From positions 2,356,001 through 2,420,000 of the forward strand of contig NZ_CP101156.1 of NCBI RefSeq assembly GCF_024298845.1: DNA of 64,000 bases, read 5' to 3'. A program made the translations under genes and the position numbers. The notes beneath the pieces were generated by a model. The model ran no database searches. It was not told where the DNA came from and saw nothing but the letters and a program-made list of their open reading frames with translations. Shown here piece by piece: positions 1-7,625 of this stretch; position 1 is the first letter of the stretch, and each line of letters begins with the position of its first letter. Origin of the DNA: Natronosalvus amylolyticus. GTDB taxonomy: Archaea; Halobacteriota; Halobacteria; Halobacteriales; Natrialbaceae.

Positions 1-456
1 AGTTTCCGGTATGACTGGATCAAAACGGAACAGGTGACGCTGGTAATGCTCGGTGCGCTCGCTCCCGACTTCGTGAAGATCGGGCTCTTCGTTCCAGACT
101 GGCGCGTCGCCCACCTGCTCGGAGTGCCGTTCTCGTGGTCGCCATTGCACACCCTCTTCGGCACCGTGATCGTCATCCTCCTCATATCACTTCTGCTGGC
201 CCCCAGATATCGGAAACAGGCGATCATCCTGCTGGCTATCGGCGTTGTCACTCACCTCGTCCTCGACATCGCCCTCTTGACACCCACGGGTGAGGCTTAC
301 GCCGTATTCTGGCCGCTCTCGAGCTACCGGCCGCCCTCGAGTGGGCTCTATCTCAGCAGCGATCGGTGGCCCGCCCTGGTGGCCGGCACCATCGCCGTGG
401 CTCTCTGGGCTGGACGACGGTATTGGAGTGAGTCAGAAGCCTCGAGTGGTCTGTAA
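1..456 (+). CDS. Membrane-bound metal-dependent hydrolase (YdjM/DUF457 type), 5' part missing
   Basis: The reading frame is open from base 1 to the stop at 456, so the gene starts upstream of the window; a GTG at 34 is internal and no better start is visible. The 151 visible residues hold about four hydrophobic segments. They also hold features of the YdjM/DUF457 family of inner-membrane metal-dependent hydrolases: GALAPDFVKIG near the start, HTLFG, and THLVLDIALL with a trailing FWPLS. The conserved His and Asp residues in these blocks are the likely metal ligands. The substrate is unknown for the family. The next gene runs convergently and the 40 bases after the stop are AT-rich. The family call is by motif recognition. 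Confidence 0.6.
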   Translation, partial: SFRYDWIKTEQVTLVMLGALAPDFVKIGLFVPDWRVAHLLGVPFSWSPLHTLFGTVIVILLISLLLAPRYRKQAIILLAIGVVTHLVLDIALLTPTGEAYAVFWPLSSYRPPSSGLYLSSDRWPALVAGTIAVALWAGRRYWSESEASSGL

Positions 457-495
457 CCCTCACTCAATCAATTTGTAAAAAGCAATTATAGCGGC

Positions 496-750
496 TCAGT
501 TGGTACTATCTTCGTGTTCGCGCGGATCTTCAACGAGTTCGAATAAACGCGTTCCCTCATGGACACACTCGACGTAGCCAGCTGCTTCGAGTACCTCGAG
601 GCGATTGTAAATGGTGTTTCTCGAGTAACTGGTCCAGTCGACGAGCGCCCCCTTCGTCGCCCGACCATGCTGTAACTCATCAAGAATCTCCTGATCAGCT
701 GGCCGAAGGTCGTCAGCATCCATCGATACGTGCTGTTGTGCAACCGCCAT
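496..750 (-). CDS. Small winged-helix regulator (PhiH1-repressor-like)
   Basis: A protein of about 84 residues with a single winged helix: RPADQEILDEL (helix 1), then TSYSRNTIYNRLEVLEAAGY (recognition helix and wing entry) and a short beta wing ending FELVED. This is the layout of the small PhiH1/PadR-like repressors common in haloarchaeal plasmids and proviruses. I chose the ATG at 750; an ATG at 723 would still give a whole domain, and a TTG at 765 is less likely. An AT-rich TATA-like stretch (GATATATGC) lies just upstream, so the mRNA is probably nearly leaderless. It is transcribed away from the 925-2621 cluster, and the 808-822 dyad lies between them, which suits a local repressor. The target is inferred. 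Confidence 0.65.
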   Translation of the reverse strand: MAVAQQHVSMDADDLRPADQEILDELQHGRATKGALVDWTSYSRNTIYNRLEVLEAAGYVECVHEGTRLFELVEDPREHEDSTN

Positions 751-807
751 ATGCATATATCCCAATCGTACGCACTTAGACTTGTCTTATCAAACAGTTA
801 ATAAGCA

Positions 808-822
808 TGTGCAGACTGCACA
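808..822. promoter_or_regulatory. Perfect dyad TGTGCA-N3-TGCACA
   Basis: A perfect 6-bp inverted repeat with a 3-base spacer lies in the divergent gap between the regulator ending at 750 and the cluster starting at 925. It is followed by an AT-rich block (AAGTTTTAAT, 823-832). The position suits an operator for the winged-helix protein next to it. A related hexamer pair with a 5-base spacer occurs upstream of the RHH/PIN pair near 46.5 kb. Binding is inferred. Confidence 0.45.
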
Positions 823-924
823 AGTTTTAATACCTCATCTCGTTTCTCTACAGATAGCACAGGACGCCACCAAAATCTGTGGCCTGGTGCTAGAGACACC
901 AGACCTGTGCCTTGGATTAAGGCA

Positions 925-1281
925 ATGACAACTACTACGACCACGCACGAAACCATTTCGGCTGAACCACGAACGAACATCCCACTCGAGCTACCAGGCT
1001 CCCAGTACACCTACCTCGGAGAGGACACTGAAGGCGGGCACCATCACCTCGAGGAACGATCCTCGACGATCTACGTGACCGACCAGCCACCGGAACGGTA
1101 CCTCCCCTCCAACGCCCCAATCTACTGGTTCCGCGTTCAGGGAGTCCTCGAGCACGTCGAATCACTTCCTCCACGAGCAGTCCGTGACTGGGTTGCCTAT
1201 GTCGACCAGAAACGCGGGTGGACGAAGCCACCACTGCTGATCGACGCCTCGATCGCCCACCCCAGCGAGGTGAGCCGATGA
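925..1281 (+). CDS. Hypothetical protein, first gene of the coiled-coil cluster
   Basis: A 118-residue protein from the ATG at 925 (a GTG at 907 in frame is also possible). It begins with a Thr run and then has a globular-looking part with YWFRVQGVLEHVE and VRDWVAYVDQ. I do not recognise the family. Its stop overlaps the ATG of the next small gene at 1278, and three more genes follow with overlapping stops and starts, so 925-2621 is very likely one transcript. Similar clusters of tiny genes ahead of a coiled-coil protein are typical of haloarchaeal plasmid-derived regions, which is context and not proof of function. Confidence 0.55.
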   Translation: MTTTTTTHETISAEPRTNIPLELPGSQYTYLGEDTEGGHHHLEERSSTIYVTDQPPERYLPSNAPIYWFRVQGVLEHVESLPPRAVRDWVAYVDQKRGWTKPPLLIDASIAHPSEVSR

Positions 1282-1388
1282 AGTCCTCGAGGCGAGTCAC
1301 CCGGATCACCCTCGAGTTCGAGCATCCCGTTACCCCCGGCGACCTCGAGCAGGCGTACTGCAGGCTCCTCGAGGAGGTGGGACAGTGA
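1278..1388 (+). CDS. 36-residue hypothetical protein
   Basis: A very short gene starting at ATG 1278 inside the last codons of the previous gene and ending at TGA 1386-1388. The product begins MKSSRRVTRITLEFEHP and ends with an acidic helix. The third codon positions are GC-rich and both ends overlap neighbours by four bases (ATGA at 1278, GTGA at 1385), which argues for a real translationally coupled gene. No domain is recognisable at this length. Confidence 0.5.
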   Translation: MKSSRRVTRITLEFEHPVTPGDLEQAYCRLLEEVGQ

Positions 1389-1642
1389 CCGACCTGGTCC
1401 TCGAGTGGACGCCACACGGTGGCCGCTCACGAAAACTCGTGTTCGAACACCAGCCCAACGCAGACTGCCCGTGGGCACGAGTCGAATACGAACGTCGGGA
1501 TGGCACCTGGCGCGCCGTTGGCTGTGAGTGTCTCGAGTCAGTCACCCTCTCGAGTGCGGATGGAGAGGGGCTCCCAGTCACACCCACCGATAACCAACCC
1601 GCTTCGCGTCCAGCGACAACGGAGGTCGAAGACGATGACTGA
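1385..1642 (+). CDS. Hypothetical 85-residue protein
   Basis: Starts at GTG 1385, which shares GTGA with the previous stop, and ends in the TGA that overlaps the ATG at 1635. The first half (LVLEWTPHGGRSRKLVFEHQ, then CPWARVEYERRDGTWRAVGCE) looks like a compact beta sheet with two Cys residues; the tail is Pro/Thr/Asp-rich and disordered. I do not recognise the family. It is part of the 925-2621 cluster. Confidence 0.5.
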   Translation: MTDLVLEWTPHGGRSRKLVFEHQPNADCPWARVEYERRDGTWRAVGCECLESVTLSSADGEGLPVTPTDNQPASRPATTEVEDDD

Positions 1643-2621
1643 GGGTCTCGAGGCGCTTCGCGAGCGACTCACTGCACTCGAGGCGGATAACCGCCGACTA
1701 TCGGATGGGGTCGAAACCCTCGAAACGGACCTCCAGGAGACGGAGCGGAAACTCGAGCGAACAGAGACGAAACTCGAACAGACGGAGACGAAACTCGAGC
1801 GAACAGCAAACACACTCGAGCAGACACGGACGGCCCTCGAGCCAAAACAGATGGCTGCACTCGAGTCAGAACGGATTATGGAGATAGAGGCCGAAAACGA
1901 GCGATTGCGAGACCGCCTCGAGGCGTGTGAGGCAGAAACCACGGGGACGAAAGCCCTCGCCGAGGCCACAGCCAAACGGACGGGCTCGAACAAGCGCCGT
2001 ATCGAGGAACTCCAGGCACGCGAACTCGAGAAAGGAGCCCACCTGCTCGCCGAGGGTGTCGACCCCGGGGAATTGGACATCGAGGGTGACCACCTCGAGC
2101 GATTCACCAAAGAGGACGGTCGAACGTACGTGAGACTCCCCGAACACGAGGACCCGCTCGAGCGTGGTGGCTCGCCAACGCTCACTCACGGTGATCTCCT
2201 CCCGATCCAGCAACTCGCCCGCATGGACGATGAGATGCTCCGCTCGACCACCAACGCCCTGCCCACGCGACTCGCCGCAAACCTCTGGAAAGCACGCGTA
2301 GACTCGAGTGTCGGTGACAACCCCTGGGAGAACGGCTGCAAATCGATCAAAGAGTACGTCAAAGCGAGTGATCTCAAACACTGGATTCGTCGCCAGGAGC
2401 GTGGTGTCAGTGATTCGTATGCCAAAAAGCTCGTCTCGAGGACCATCGACGCCCTCCTCGACCTCTCGAACAATCGCGTGGCCATCCGCAAACGCACCGA
2501 GCGAAAGAACGGCCTCGAGTATACCGAACGCCGGCTGATCATCCCAACCGATGCGGAGATCCCCGGTGAGACTGGGGGCTCGAGTCCACAGCCACCGGAG
2601 ACAGCTGACGTCCTCGGATGA
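1635..2621 (+). CDS. Coiled-coil protein with a basic C-terminal domain; source of the repeated 3' end
   Basis: A 328-residue protein from ATG 1635. Residues about 1-115 form a long coiled coil with near-perfect heptads (LERTETKLEQTETKLERT). Residues 150-230 are mixed charge. Residues 230-290 hold a domain with NPWENGCKSIKEYVK, WIRRQERGVSDSYAKKLVSR and a basic helix that could bind DNA. The tail ends with ERRLIIPTDAEIPGET and PPETADVLG. The function is unknown to me. The point of interest is that the last 165 bases of this gene plus about 185 bases downstream recur four more times up to 9.1 kb, each time next to a toxin-antitoxin cassette. Some copies still encode the ETADVLG-like C-terminus in frame. 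It is the only complete copy. Confidence 0.65.
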   Translation: MTEGLEALRERLTALEADNRRLSDGVETLETDLQETERKLERTETKLEQTETKLERTANTLEQTRTALEPKQMAALESERIMEIEAENERLRDRLEACEAETTGTKALAEATAKRTGSNKRRIEELQARELEKGAHLLAEGVDPGELDIEGDHLERFTKEDGRTYVRLPEHEDPLERGGSPTLTHGDLLPIQQLARMDDEMLRSTTNALPTRLAANLWKARVDSSVGDNPWENGCKSIKEYVKASDLKHWIRRQERGVSDSYAKKLVSRTIDALLDLSNNRVAIRKRTERKNGLEYTERRLIIPTDAEIPGETGGSSPQPPETADVLG

Positions 2622-2805
2622 CCATGGACACCCCTAACTGAGATCCCTCGAGAGAGGACCCACATCTCACACGAAAAACTGAACCACGCACTCGAGCGGT
2701 CTGTTGGTGGGTTGGTTACTGGATAGTGGGTCACTCGAGCAGTCCGCGGCAGTCATACAACGGGACACCACCATACTGTGTCCCGAAGACGACGACTGTC
2801 CACGG
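2455..2805 (+). repeat. Cassette repeat, copy 1 (parent: gene 3' end plus flank)
   Basis: This is the parental copy. Bases 2455-2621 encode the tail of the coiled-coil protein; 2622-2805 is non-coding. Landmarks used to align the copies are GGTGAGACTGGGGGCTCGAG, CTCGAGAGAGGAC, TGAACCACGCACTCGAGCGG, TCTGTTGGTGGGTTGG, CACTCGAGCAGTCC and the terminal GACGACTGTCCACGG at 2791-2805. The first MNT/HEPN cassette begins right after it. Confidence 0.85.
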
Positions 2806-2847
2806 CAGAGACACGGCCAGAATCTCGAGCGATCAATGCTCACCCAC

Positions 2848-2862
2848 GTGGAATAATATAAG
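2848..2862 (+). promoter_or_regulatory. Probable archaeal BRE/TATA element for the first MNT/HEPN pair
   Basis: GTGGAATAATATAAG reads as a purine-rich BRE followed by an AT-rich TATA box, about 25-30 bases ahead of the ATG at 2887. That spacing suits a transcript with little or no leader. It lies outside the repeat, so the cassette would carry its own promoter. Confidence 0.45.
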
Positions 2863-2886
2863 CCAGTTCCGGACAAATGGGGATTC

Positions 2887-3303
2887 ATGGGACAGGCCAC
2901 CGTGGATCTCGAGGCAGTTCGTGATCATCTCCGAACCACGGGAGTTACCTATGCGGTTTTGTTCGGATCGTATGCGAGCGGGAACCCAACAGAAAGCTCT
3001 GATGTCGATATTTGTGTTCGCTTCCCCGATGACTGGACTCGACACGAGCGATTTCGCCAGCGAAACCGCATCGATGCACATCTTCAGCGGTGCGCAGAGG
3101 CGTTCGTCGACGTCAGCGATCTCCAAGCGTTGCCGGACGAAATCGCACTGAACGCTCTCGAGAAGGGGACGATTCTCTATGGTGATGAGACGGTCAAAGC
3201 CACCGATCAGCGCCGCCTCAAAAATCGCCTCGAGGACTCGGAAGCATCTCGCATCGAAGAACGGCGATCGTTCGTTGATCGCCTCGCTGAAGGTGACGTT
3301 TAA
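2887..3303 (+). CDS. Minimal nucleotidyltransferase, MntA-type antitoxin
   Basis: A 138-residue protein with the MNT signature LFGSYASGNPTESSDVDI at about residues 25-42: the GS pair followed by the D-x-D metal-binding motif. In characterised MntA/HepT systems the MNT protein adds AMP to a tyrosine next to the HEPN active site and so silences the toxic RNase. Its stop overlaps the ATG of the HEPN gene (ATGG at 3303), so the two are translationally coupled, as is usual for this pair. The C-terminal 40 residues are a charged helix. It starts 82 bases after the end of repeat copy 1. Activity is inferred from the family. Confidence 0.85.
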   Translation: MGQATVDLEAVRDHLRTTGVTYAVLFGSYASGNPTESSDVDICVRFPDDWTRHERFRQRNRIDAHLQRCAEAFVDVSDLQALPDEIALNALEKGTILYGDETVKATDQRRLKNRLEDSEASRIEERRSFVDRLAEGDV

Positions 3304-3731
3304 TGGTCGACGAGGACGTCATCATCACGAAACTGGAACAGGTGAACCAGTATACGAACGAATTGAAACAAATGCGTGGTGTCTCTCGAAAAGAGTACCT
3401 CGATGATTTTGTCCTCCAACGGGCTGTGGAACGTTCGCTGATGAATGTAATCCAATCGTGTATTGACCTGGCAGCCCATATTCGGGCTGACAACAGCCAC
3501 ACATCTGCAGAAACCTCGCGAGATGAGATCGATGCAGTAGTCCAAGCAGAGATACTAACTGAGCCAACAGGAAAGAAACTCGAGGAGGCTGTTGGATTTC
3601 GAAATCTCCTCGCCCATCGGTACGGTGAAATTGACCACGATGTCGTCTACGATGTTCTGCAAGACGATCTCCAATGGTTTGAGCAGTTTCAACAGGAAGT
3701 TGCCCAGTGGTTGCAAACAGAAAGAGAATGA
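3303..3731 (+). CDS. HEPN (DUF86/HepT-type) RNase toxin
   Basis: A 142-residue all-helical protein with the HEPN active-site motif R-x4-H-x-Y seen as FRNLLAHRYGEID at about residues 99-111, preceded by the usual helix LMNVIQSCIDLAAHI. DUF86/HepT proteins are dimeric RNases controlled by AMPylation of the motif tyrosine by the partner MNT protein, and the Tyr is present here. It overlaps the MNT gene by one base and ends with a Glu/Gln-rich helix. The next gene is convergent. Together with the preceding gene it forms the first cassette of the repeat array. Confidence 0.85.
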   Translation: MVDEDVIITKLEQVNQYTNELKQMRGVSRKEYLDDFVLQRAVERSLMNVIQSCIDLAAHIRADNSHTSAETSRDEIDAVVQAEILTEPTGKKLEEAVGFRNLLAHRYGEIDHDVVYDVLQDDLQWFEQFQQEVAQWLQTERE

Positions 3732-3856
3732 ATACCCAATTAATTCAACACTCTTGTGAAACCCATTGTTAGTGAACGGCCTTTTGCGATTTCTCGATTA
3801 TGACAATCTCGATTGTGGAGCGGTCAGGACACCTTATTCAACGATGTACGCTCTCC

Positions 3857-4390
3857 TCATTCGTCGTAACGGTGCTCGAGAACCACTGCTTCGAGTGCCT
3901 GGAGAATAATTTCCGCCTCAAGCGGAGACAGGTCGAGTTCGCGGGCCATGATTCGGTGGTTGACAGTGCCATCGACGTACTCGTGAGCGTACTCGAGGGC
4001 GGTTGCAAGGCCGTCGATCCCATGTCGGTCGAGATAGACATCGATGTCTCCATCAGTCTCACGACGACCAACTGCGTCGACGAGTTCGGCCGTGATCACA
4101 CGTGTTTCGCCATTTGTGCTGAGTGTGATCGAAAGCGGTTCAGTGCCAAACTCGTATGGGCGCTCCTCACGCGTCTTCGTTACGAGACCCGCGTCCTCGA
4201 GTTTTCGAACGTACTCGTAGGCAGTTCCCTGGGGGATCTCGAGGTCAGTGATGAGGTTCTCGACGGTTGCCCCATCCGACTGAAGCACGTAGACGTATAT
4301 CTGGGCCAGCGAGGGATTCTCCAGGAGGTCAATGAGCGTTCTGAGTTGCTCAATTGGTGGCGTCTCAGGAGGGGTCGTTGATTGAGACAT
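3857..4390 (-). CDS. Helix-turn-helix regulator (TrmB/MarR-like)
   Basis: A 177-residue protein. Residues 20-80 form a winged helix: LAQIYVYVLQSDGATVENLI, PQGTAYEYVRKLEDAGLV and a short wing before FGTEPLSITLS. The C-terminal half (about 95-177) is a helical domain with DVYLDRHGIDGLATALEYAHEY that probably dimerises or binds a ligand. Haloarchaeal relatives are annotated as transcriptional regulators of unknown target. It faces the MNT/HEPN pair tail to tail and is the last gene before repeat copy 2, so it looks like cargo of the same cassette rather than the pair's own repressor. Confidence 0.65.
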   Translation of the reverse strand: MSQSTTPPETPPIEQLRTLIDLLENPSLAQIYVYVLQSDGATVENLITDLEIPQGTAYEYVRKLEDAGLVTKTREERPYEFGTEPLSITLSTNGETRVITAELVDAVGRRETDGDIDVYLDRHGIDGLATALEYAHEYVDGTVNHRIMARELDLSPLEAEIILQALEAVVLEHRYDE

Positions 4391-4540
4391 CTTGATTATG
4401 AATTATACGCTATTCGTAATAGCTCTTCTGTTGGTCAGCTATCAGCCGATACGACTTGTTCCCGAAAAACACTCCGTTGTCGTTCACACATTGTACAAAA
4501 ATACAGGCTTACATAGGCCCCCTTGGGAGCGACACCACCT

Positions 4541-4842
4541 CGCACAGCGGCCATCCAAACGCCGGTTGATTATTCCAACCGATGTGGAGATCCCCGGTGA
4601 GACTGGGGGCTCGAGCGAGCACACACAGCCCCCGGAGACAGCTGACGTCCTCGGGTGACCACGACACCACCGAATAACCTCCCTCGAGAGAGGACCACCA
4701 TCTCTCACACGAAAAACTGAACCACGTACTCGAGCGATCTGTTGGTGGGTTGGCTACTGGAGGGTGGGTCACTCGAGCAGTCCTCGGCAGTCTTTCAAGC
4801 GGACATCTCGGGACCGGGCACCGAAGACGACGGTTGTCCACG
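4541..4842 (+). repeat. Cassette repeat, copy 2
   Basis: Matches copy 1 from the segment encoding RRLIIPTDVEIPGETGGSS through the stop at about 4658 and the downstream flank to GACGACGGTTGTCCACG at 4842. The coding frame is intact in this segment, although the body of the gene is missing upstream of about 4541. The rest of the intergenic stretch 4391-4540 is AT-rich and holds no recognisable gene. The next MNT gene starts 81 bases after the repeat end. Confidence 0.85.
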
Positions 4843-4922
4843 AGCTATCGAGCCACTCCAGAGAACGGTGATCCTCCAGAAACTATTTGGAATACTGTGT
4901 TGTAAGAGCAAACGTGTTAGGT

Positions 4923-5600
4923 ATGACAAAACATTCACAGTCAGCAGACGATACCGCAACACTTGCCCTCCCTATACCAGCCCAACACCCGGAGTTGTTT
5001 CGGCACAAAGCGACGAATGATATCCTTCGGCTACTCGTCGATAACCCATATGAGACGTTCACGATCCGTGAATTGAGTCGACTCACCGATCACTCGACGT
5101 ATTCGACGAAGAGCGCCGTCGATGTCCTGGAGGCGAACGGTCTTGTCAGTGCACCGGCTGAAGGGAACCGACGCCCAGTAGGAATTAACCGCGATCTCCT
5201 GTCCAAACCGGACGATCCTGTCCTGCAGATCCCACAGCCGGAGTTTCACCATCCAGTCCAAGCGGCGATTGAAAAACTTCGATCGGAACTGGATGACGTC
5301 CGAGGCATCCTCGTGTTTGGAAGTGTCGCTCGAGGCCAGGCCGACCGCCAAAGTGATATCGACCTCTGGGTTCTCGTGGCTGGTTCTCAAGCGGAACGAC
5401 ACCGGGGAAACGAGATTGCAAAGGAGCTGAGTCAGCGCCCGTTCGACGGCGACCGGTATACCTTCCAAGTACTCGTCGAAACCCTTGATTCTGCAAGAGG
5501 CTATGCTGATCAGCTTTCAGAGATCTTCACAGACGCCATCACACTGTACGAAACGGAGGCGCTCGAGGCGCTCAAACGCGAGGTGTTGACCAGTGGCTGA
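4923..5600 (+). CDS. Winged-helix and nucleotidyltransferase fusion, MNT antitoxin
   Basis: A 225-residue protein from ATG 4923 (an upstream TTG at 4887 is unlikely). Residues 22-90 are a winged helix: ILRLLVDNPYETFTIRELSR and STYSTKSAVDVLEANGLVS. Residues 110-210 are the MNT domain, with VFGSVARGQADRQSDIDLWV at about 133-152 giving GS and D-x-D. The HTH-MNT architecture is known for antitoxins that also repress their own operon. The stop overlaps the GTG of the HEPN gene at 5593. It is the second cassette of the array and starts 81 bases after repeat copy 2. DNA binding is inferred from the fold. Confidence 0.8.
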   Translation: MTKHSQSADDTATLALPIPAQHPELFRHKATNDILRLLVDNPYETFTIRELSRLTDHSTYSTKSAVDVLEANGLVSAPAEGNRRPVGINRDLLSKPDDPVLQIPQPEFHHPVQAAIEKLRSELDDVRGILVFGSVARGQADRQSDIDLWVLVAGSQAERHRGNEIAKELSQRPFDGDRYTFQVLVETLDSARGYADQLSEIFTDAITLYETEALEALKREVLTSG

Positions 5601-6099
5601 AGATGCGGGCTCGATTCTCGAGACGCTCGATCGGGCCGAGGACGCTTTTTCTGGCTATCCTGCCGGCGAACCCACATACGAAACTGGCCTTAATCCAGAG
5701 GCAAACCAACCACCGGCGATCCAGCTTCGGAAAGCGTGCCGGCTGCTTGAAGCCTGTCGAACGCTCCGTGAACACAACGGCTACCACACGAGCGTGATCG
5801 AGATGTCCTTTGCTGCCATCGAGCGTACCCTCGAGTTCTATGCGTTGTTGGCTTCGAACGACACAGTCAACAATTTCCAAAACCACAAGCGAGCGTACGA
5901 TCGAGCTGCGGCACTCGGTGTTCTCACCGACGAGACGGCACACCGGCTCAAAACGCTGTATCTCGACAATCGGTCTGCAGCGTACTATCGGAGTACAGTT
6001 GCGACAAAAGGGCAAGCAGAGACGATGTTTGCGCTCGCAGTAGCAATGCATGATCACGTAAAGCGGTTCCAGCCAGCAGGCATACGAATGCCAGTGTGA
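5593..6099 (+). CDS. HEPN-family protein, partner of the HTH-MNT protein
   Basis: A 168-residue helical protein from GTG 5593, overlapping the MNT gene by eight bases. The order of helices (AIQLRKACRLLEACRTLREH, then FAAIERTLEFYALLAS, then LYLDNRSAAYYRSTVATK) is that of HEPN proteins paired with HTH-MNT antitoxins. It does not show the canonical R-x4-H-x-Y motif: at the expected place it has NRSAAYYRS with two tyrosines and no His. It is therefore either a non-canonical or inactive HEPN, or uses other residues. The size and pairing support the family call. This ends the second cassette; repeat copy 3 follows after about 130 bases. Confidence 0.65.
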   Translation: MAEDAGSILETLDRAEDAFSGYPAGEPTYETGLNPEANQPPAIQLRKACRLLEACRTLREHNGYHTSVIEMSFAAIERTLEFYALLASNDTVNNFQNHKRAYDRAAALGVLTDETAHRLKTLYLDNRSAAYYRSTVATKGQAETMFALAVAMHDHVKRFQPAGIRMPV

Positions 6100-6230
6100 C
6101 GAGGCACGCTCTCGAACGGATTGAGTGGCTCGCGAGTAACTGGGTGAACCGCTTCGGGGGGTCAAGTCTCCGAGGCACTCGGCCTGCTACGCTGGGGAGG
6201 GTCTAGCTGTGAACAGCAGGATTCTCCCGC

Positions 6231-6534
6231 AGTCATGCGAACGAACGCCCTCGAGTACACCGAACGCCGATTGATCATCCCCGACGATGTGGAAATCCCC
6301 GGCGAGACAGGTCCCTCGAGGACACAGCCCCCGGACACCTGGCGTCCTCGGGTGACCATGGACACCCCCGAATAACCTCTCTCGAGAGAGGATCAACATC
6401 TCACTCGAATACCTGAAACATGCACTCGAGCGGTCTGTTGGTGGGTTGGGTACTGGAGGGTGGCCCGCTCGAGAAGTCTGTGGCAGTCACACGACGAGAT
6501 ACCCAAACCAACAACCGAAGACGACTGCCCACGG
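6231..6534 (+). repeat. Cassette repeat, copy 3
   Basis: Begins near CGAACGAACGCCCTCGAG, continues through the segment encoding RRLIIPDDVEIPGET, and ends at GACGACTGCCCACGG (6520-6534). A small deletion in the ETADVLG region breaks the reading frame at about 6340, so this tail is a pseudogene fragment. The stretch 6100-6230 before it has no recognisable gene. The next MNT start is 78 bases after the repeat end. Confidence 0.85.
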
Positions 6535-6611
6535 AAATCCAAGCAGATCTGGAAATGCCATCCCCACCCGAGACAAACGATTTTAACGATTCCCTGTGTA
6601 CATTCGAGGTA

Positions 6612-7076
6612 ATGGGGTCGACACCGCCTTCAGATCACGGCACGAACACACCTCTCGAGAGTGAGATCGATCTCGAACGTCTCACCCGTGTACTCGAGAG
6701 GTACCCGGTTCGCCTCGCGGTTCTGTTCGGCTCGACAGTTCACGGGACGGCTACTGACCAAAGCGATATCGATATTGCCGTCGCGTTTGAGGCTGATCTC
6801 GGCCCAGATGAACGACTCGAGCAACGCATCTCCCTCACCGTGTCACTCACTGATTCGCTTGGAACCGACGCCATTGATGTTGCTGACCTCGAGGCAATCC
6901 ACCCTGGTGTTGGCCTGGCGGCGCTCGAAAACGGCTACGTGATTATCGAAAATCCCACCCTCCGTGAACGTCTCAAAGAAGACTATGAGAACTCGTATCC
7001 AGAAGCGGAGGAAACCCATGAGGAGCGCATGCGTCGGTTTGATTCGCTGCTGAACCGGTTGGAGGGCCAGGTGTGA
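6612..7076 (+). CDS. Minimal nucleotidyltransferase, MntA-type antitoxin
   Basis: A 154-residue protein from ATG 6612; the frame is open further upstream but that part is repeat sequence, so the ATG outside the repeat is preferred. The MNT motif VLFGSTVHGTATDQSDIDIA (about residues 36-55) gives GS and D-x-D. A second conserved block DAIDVADLEAIHPGVGLAAL follows. It overlaps the next gene by four bases (GTGTGA). It resembles the 2887 gene in length and layout (both have an LE..G.ILYG/VIIE segment after the catalytic core) but is clearly diverged, so it was probably acquired separately rather than duplicated here. Confidence 0.85.
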   Translation: MGSTPPSDHGTNTPLESEIDLERLTRVLERYPVRLAVLFGSTVHGTATDQSDIDIAVAFEADLGPDERLEQRISLTVSLTDSLGTDAIDVADLEAIHPGVGLAALENGYVIIENPTLRERLKEDYENSYPEAEETHEERMRRFDSLLNRLEGQV

Positions 7077-7525
7077 ACGTCTCCTCCCGAGAGGAAATTC
7101 GCATTCTTGAAAAAGCTGCCTACATCGAAGAGGCACTGACGGTGTTGGCCCGAAAACAAGCACTCGATGCAGAGACCTATCAAAATAATCGAGAAGAACG
7201 AGCTATCGTCGAACGCGAATTCCAGACAGCTATTGAGGCGTGTCTCGACATTGCGGGTATCCTCATTGTTGGTGCAGACGCACCAATGCCCGAAACGTAT
7301 GCTGGCCGGTTTACTACCCTCTACGAGCTAGATCTCCTCTCACACGAAACCAGTGAACTGATGCGACAAGCTGCAGGATTTCGGAACGTCCTTGCCCATA
7401 ACTACGGGTCTGATATCGACGATACAGCCGTCTATCGGCACCTGCAAACTGAACTCGAGTGGTTTGTTCGGTACCTCCGGGAAATAAAAGACGTCCTTGA
7501 ACACTCGTCAGCAGAAAATAGCTGA
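7073..7525 (+). CDS. HEPN (DUF86/HepT-type) RNase toxin
   Basis: A 150-residue helical protein from GTG 7073, coupled to the MNT gene by a four-base overlap. The active-site motif is FRNVLAHNYGSDID at about residues 103-116, an intact R-x4-H-x-Y. The preceding helix FQTAIEACLDIAGILIVG and the following HLQTELEWFVRYLREIK are typical of DUF86. As for the first cassette, AMPylation of the motif Tyr by the MNT partner is the expected control, by analogy with characterised MntA/HepT pairs. Just after its stop lies a truncated toxin on the other strand. Confidence 0.85.
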   Translation: MNVSSREEIRILEKAAYIEEALTVLARKQALDAETYQNNREERAIVEREFQTAIEACLDIAGILIVGADAPMPETYAGRFTTLYELDLLSHETSELMRQAAGFRNVLAHNYGSDIDDTAVYRHLQTELEWFVRYLREIKDVLEHSSAENS

Positions 7526-7532
7526 AGTTCCT

Positions 7533-7625
7533 AATGGGATTGCTCACATACCCACGTTCTCGAAGGAGATGCTCGAAAACCCGCCCGACGTGCTCGTCGA
7601 GCAAGAGATGAATACTCTCGGTCAC
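7533..7625 (-). pseudogene. Truncated DUF5615-type PIN-like toxin
   Basis: The 31 codons from 7625 read MTESIHLLLDEHVGRVF then HLLRERGY. This is the start of DUF5615 proteins, PIN-like toxins paired with DUF433, in which the LLDE acid is catalytic. After GYVS the frame runs into the antisense of the HEPN gene, so about 70-80 residues, including the other catalytic acids, are missing. The break lies at about 7525-7535, at the 3' edge of the HEPN gene. Its start overlaps the stop of the DUF433 gene by four bases, which fits the original two-gene operon. Confidence 0.7.

Noticed and set aside
1740-1850. DNA minisatellite inside the coiled-coil gene
   Set aside because: The near-repeats ACAGAGACGAAACTCGA-like follow the heptads LERTETKLEQTETK; a protein-level repeat explains them.
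7314-7625. A 103-residue toxin reading frame
   Set aside because: Only the first 31 codons match DUF5615 proteins; the rest is antisense to the HEPN gene, so it is scored as a truncated pseudogene.
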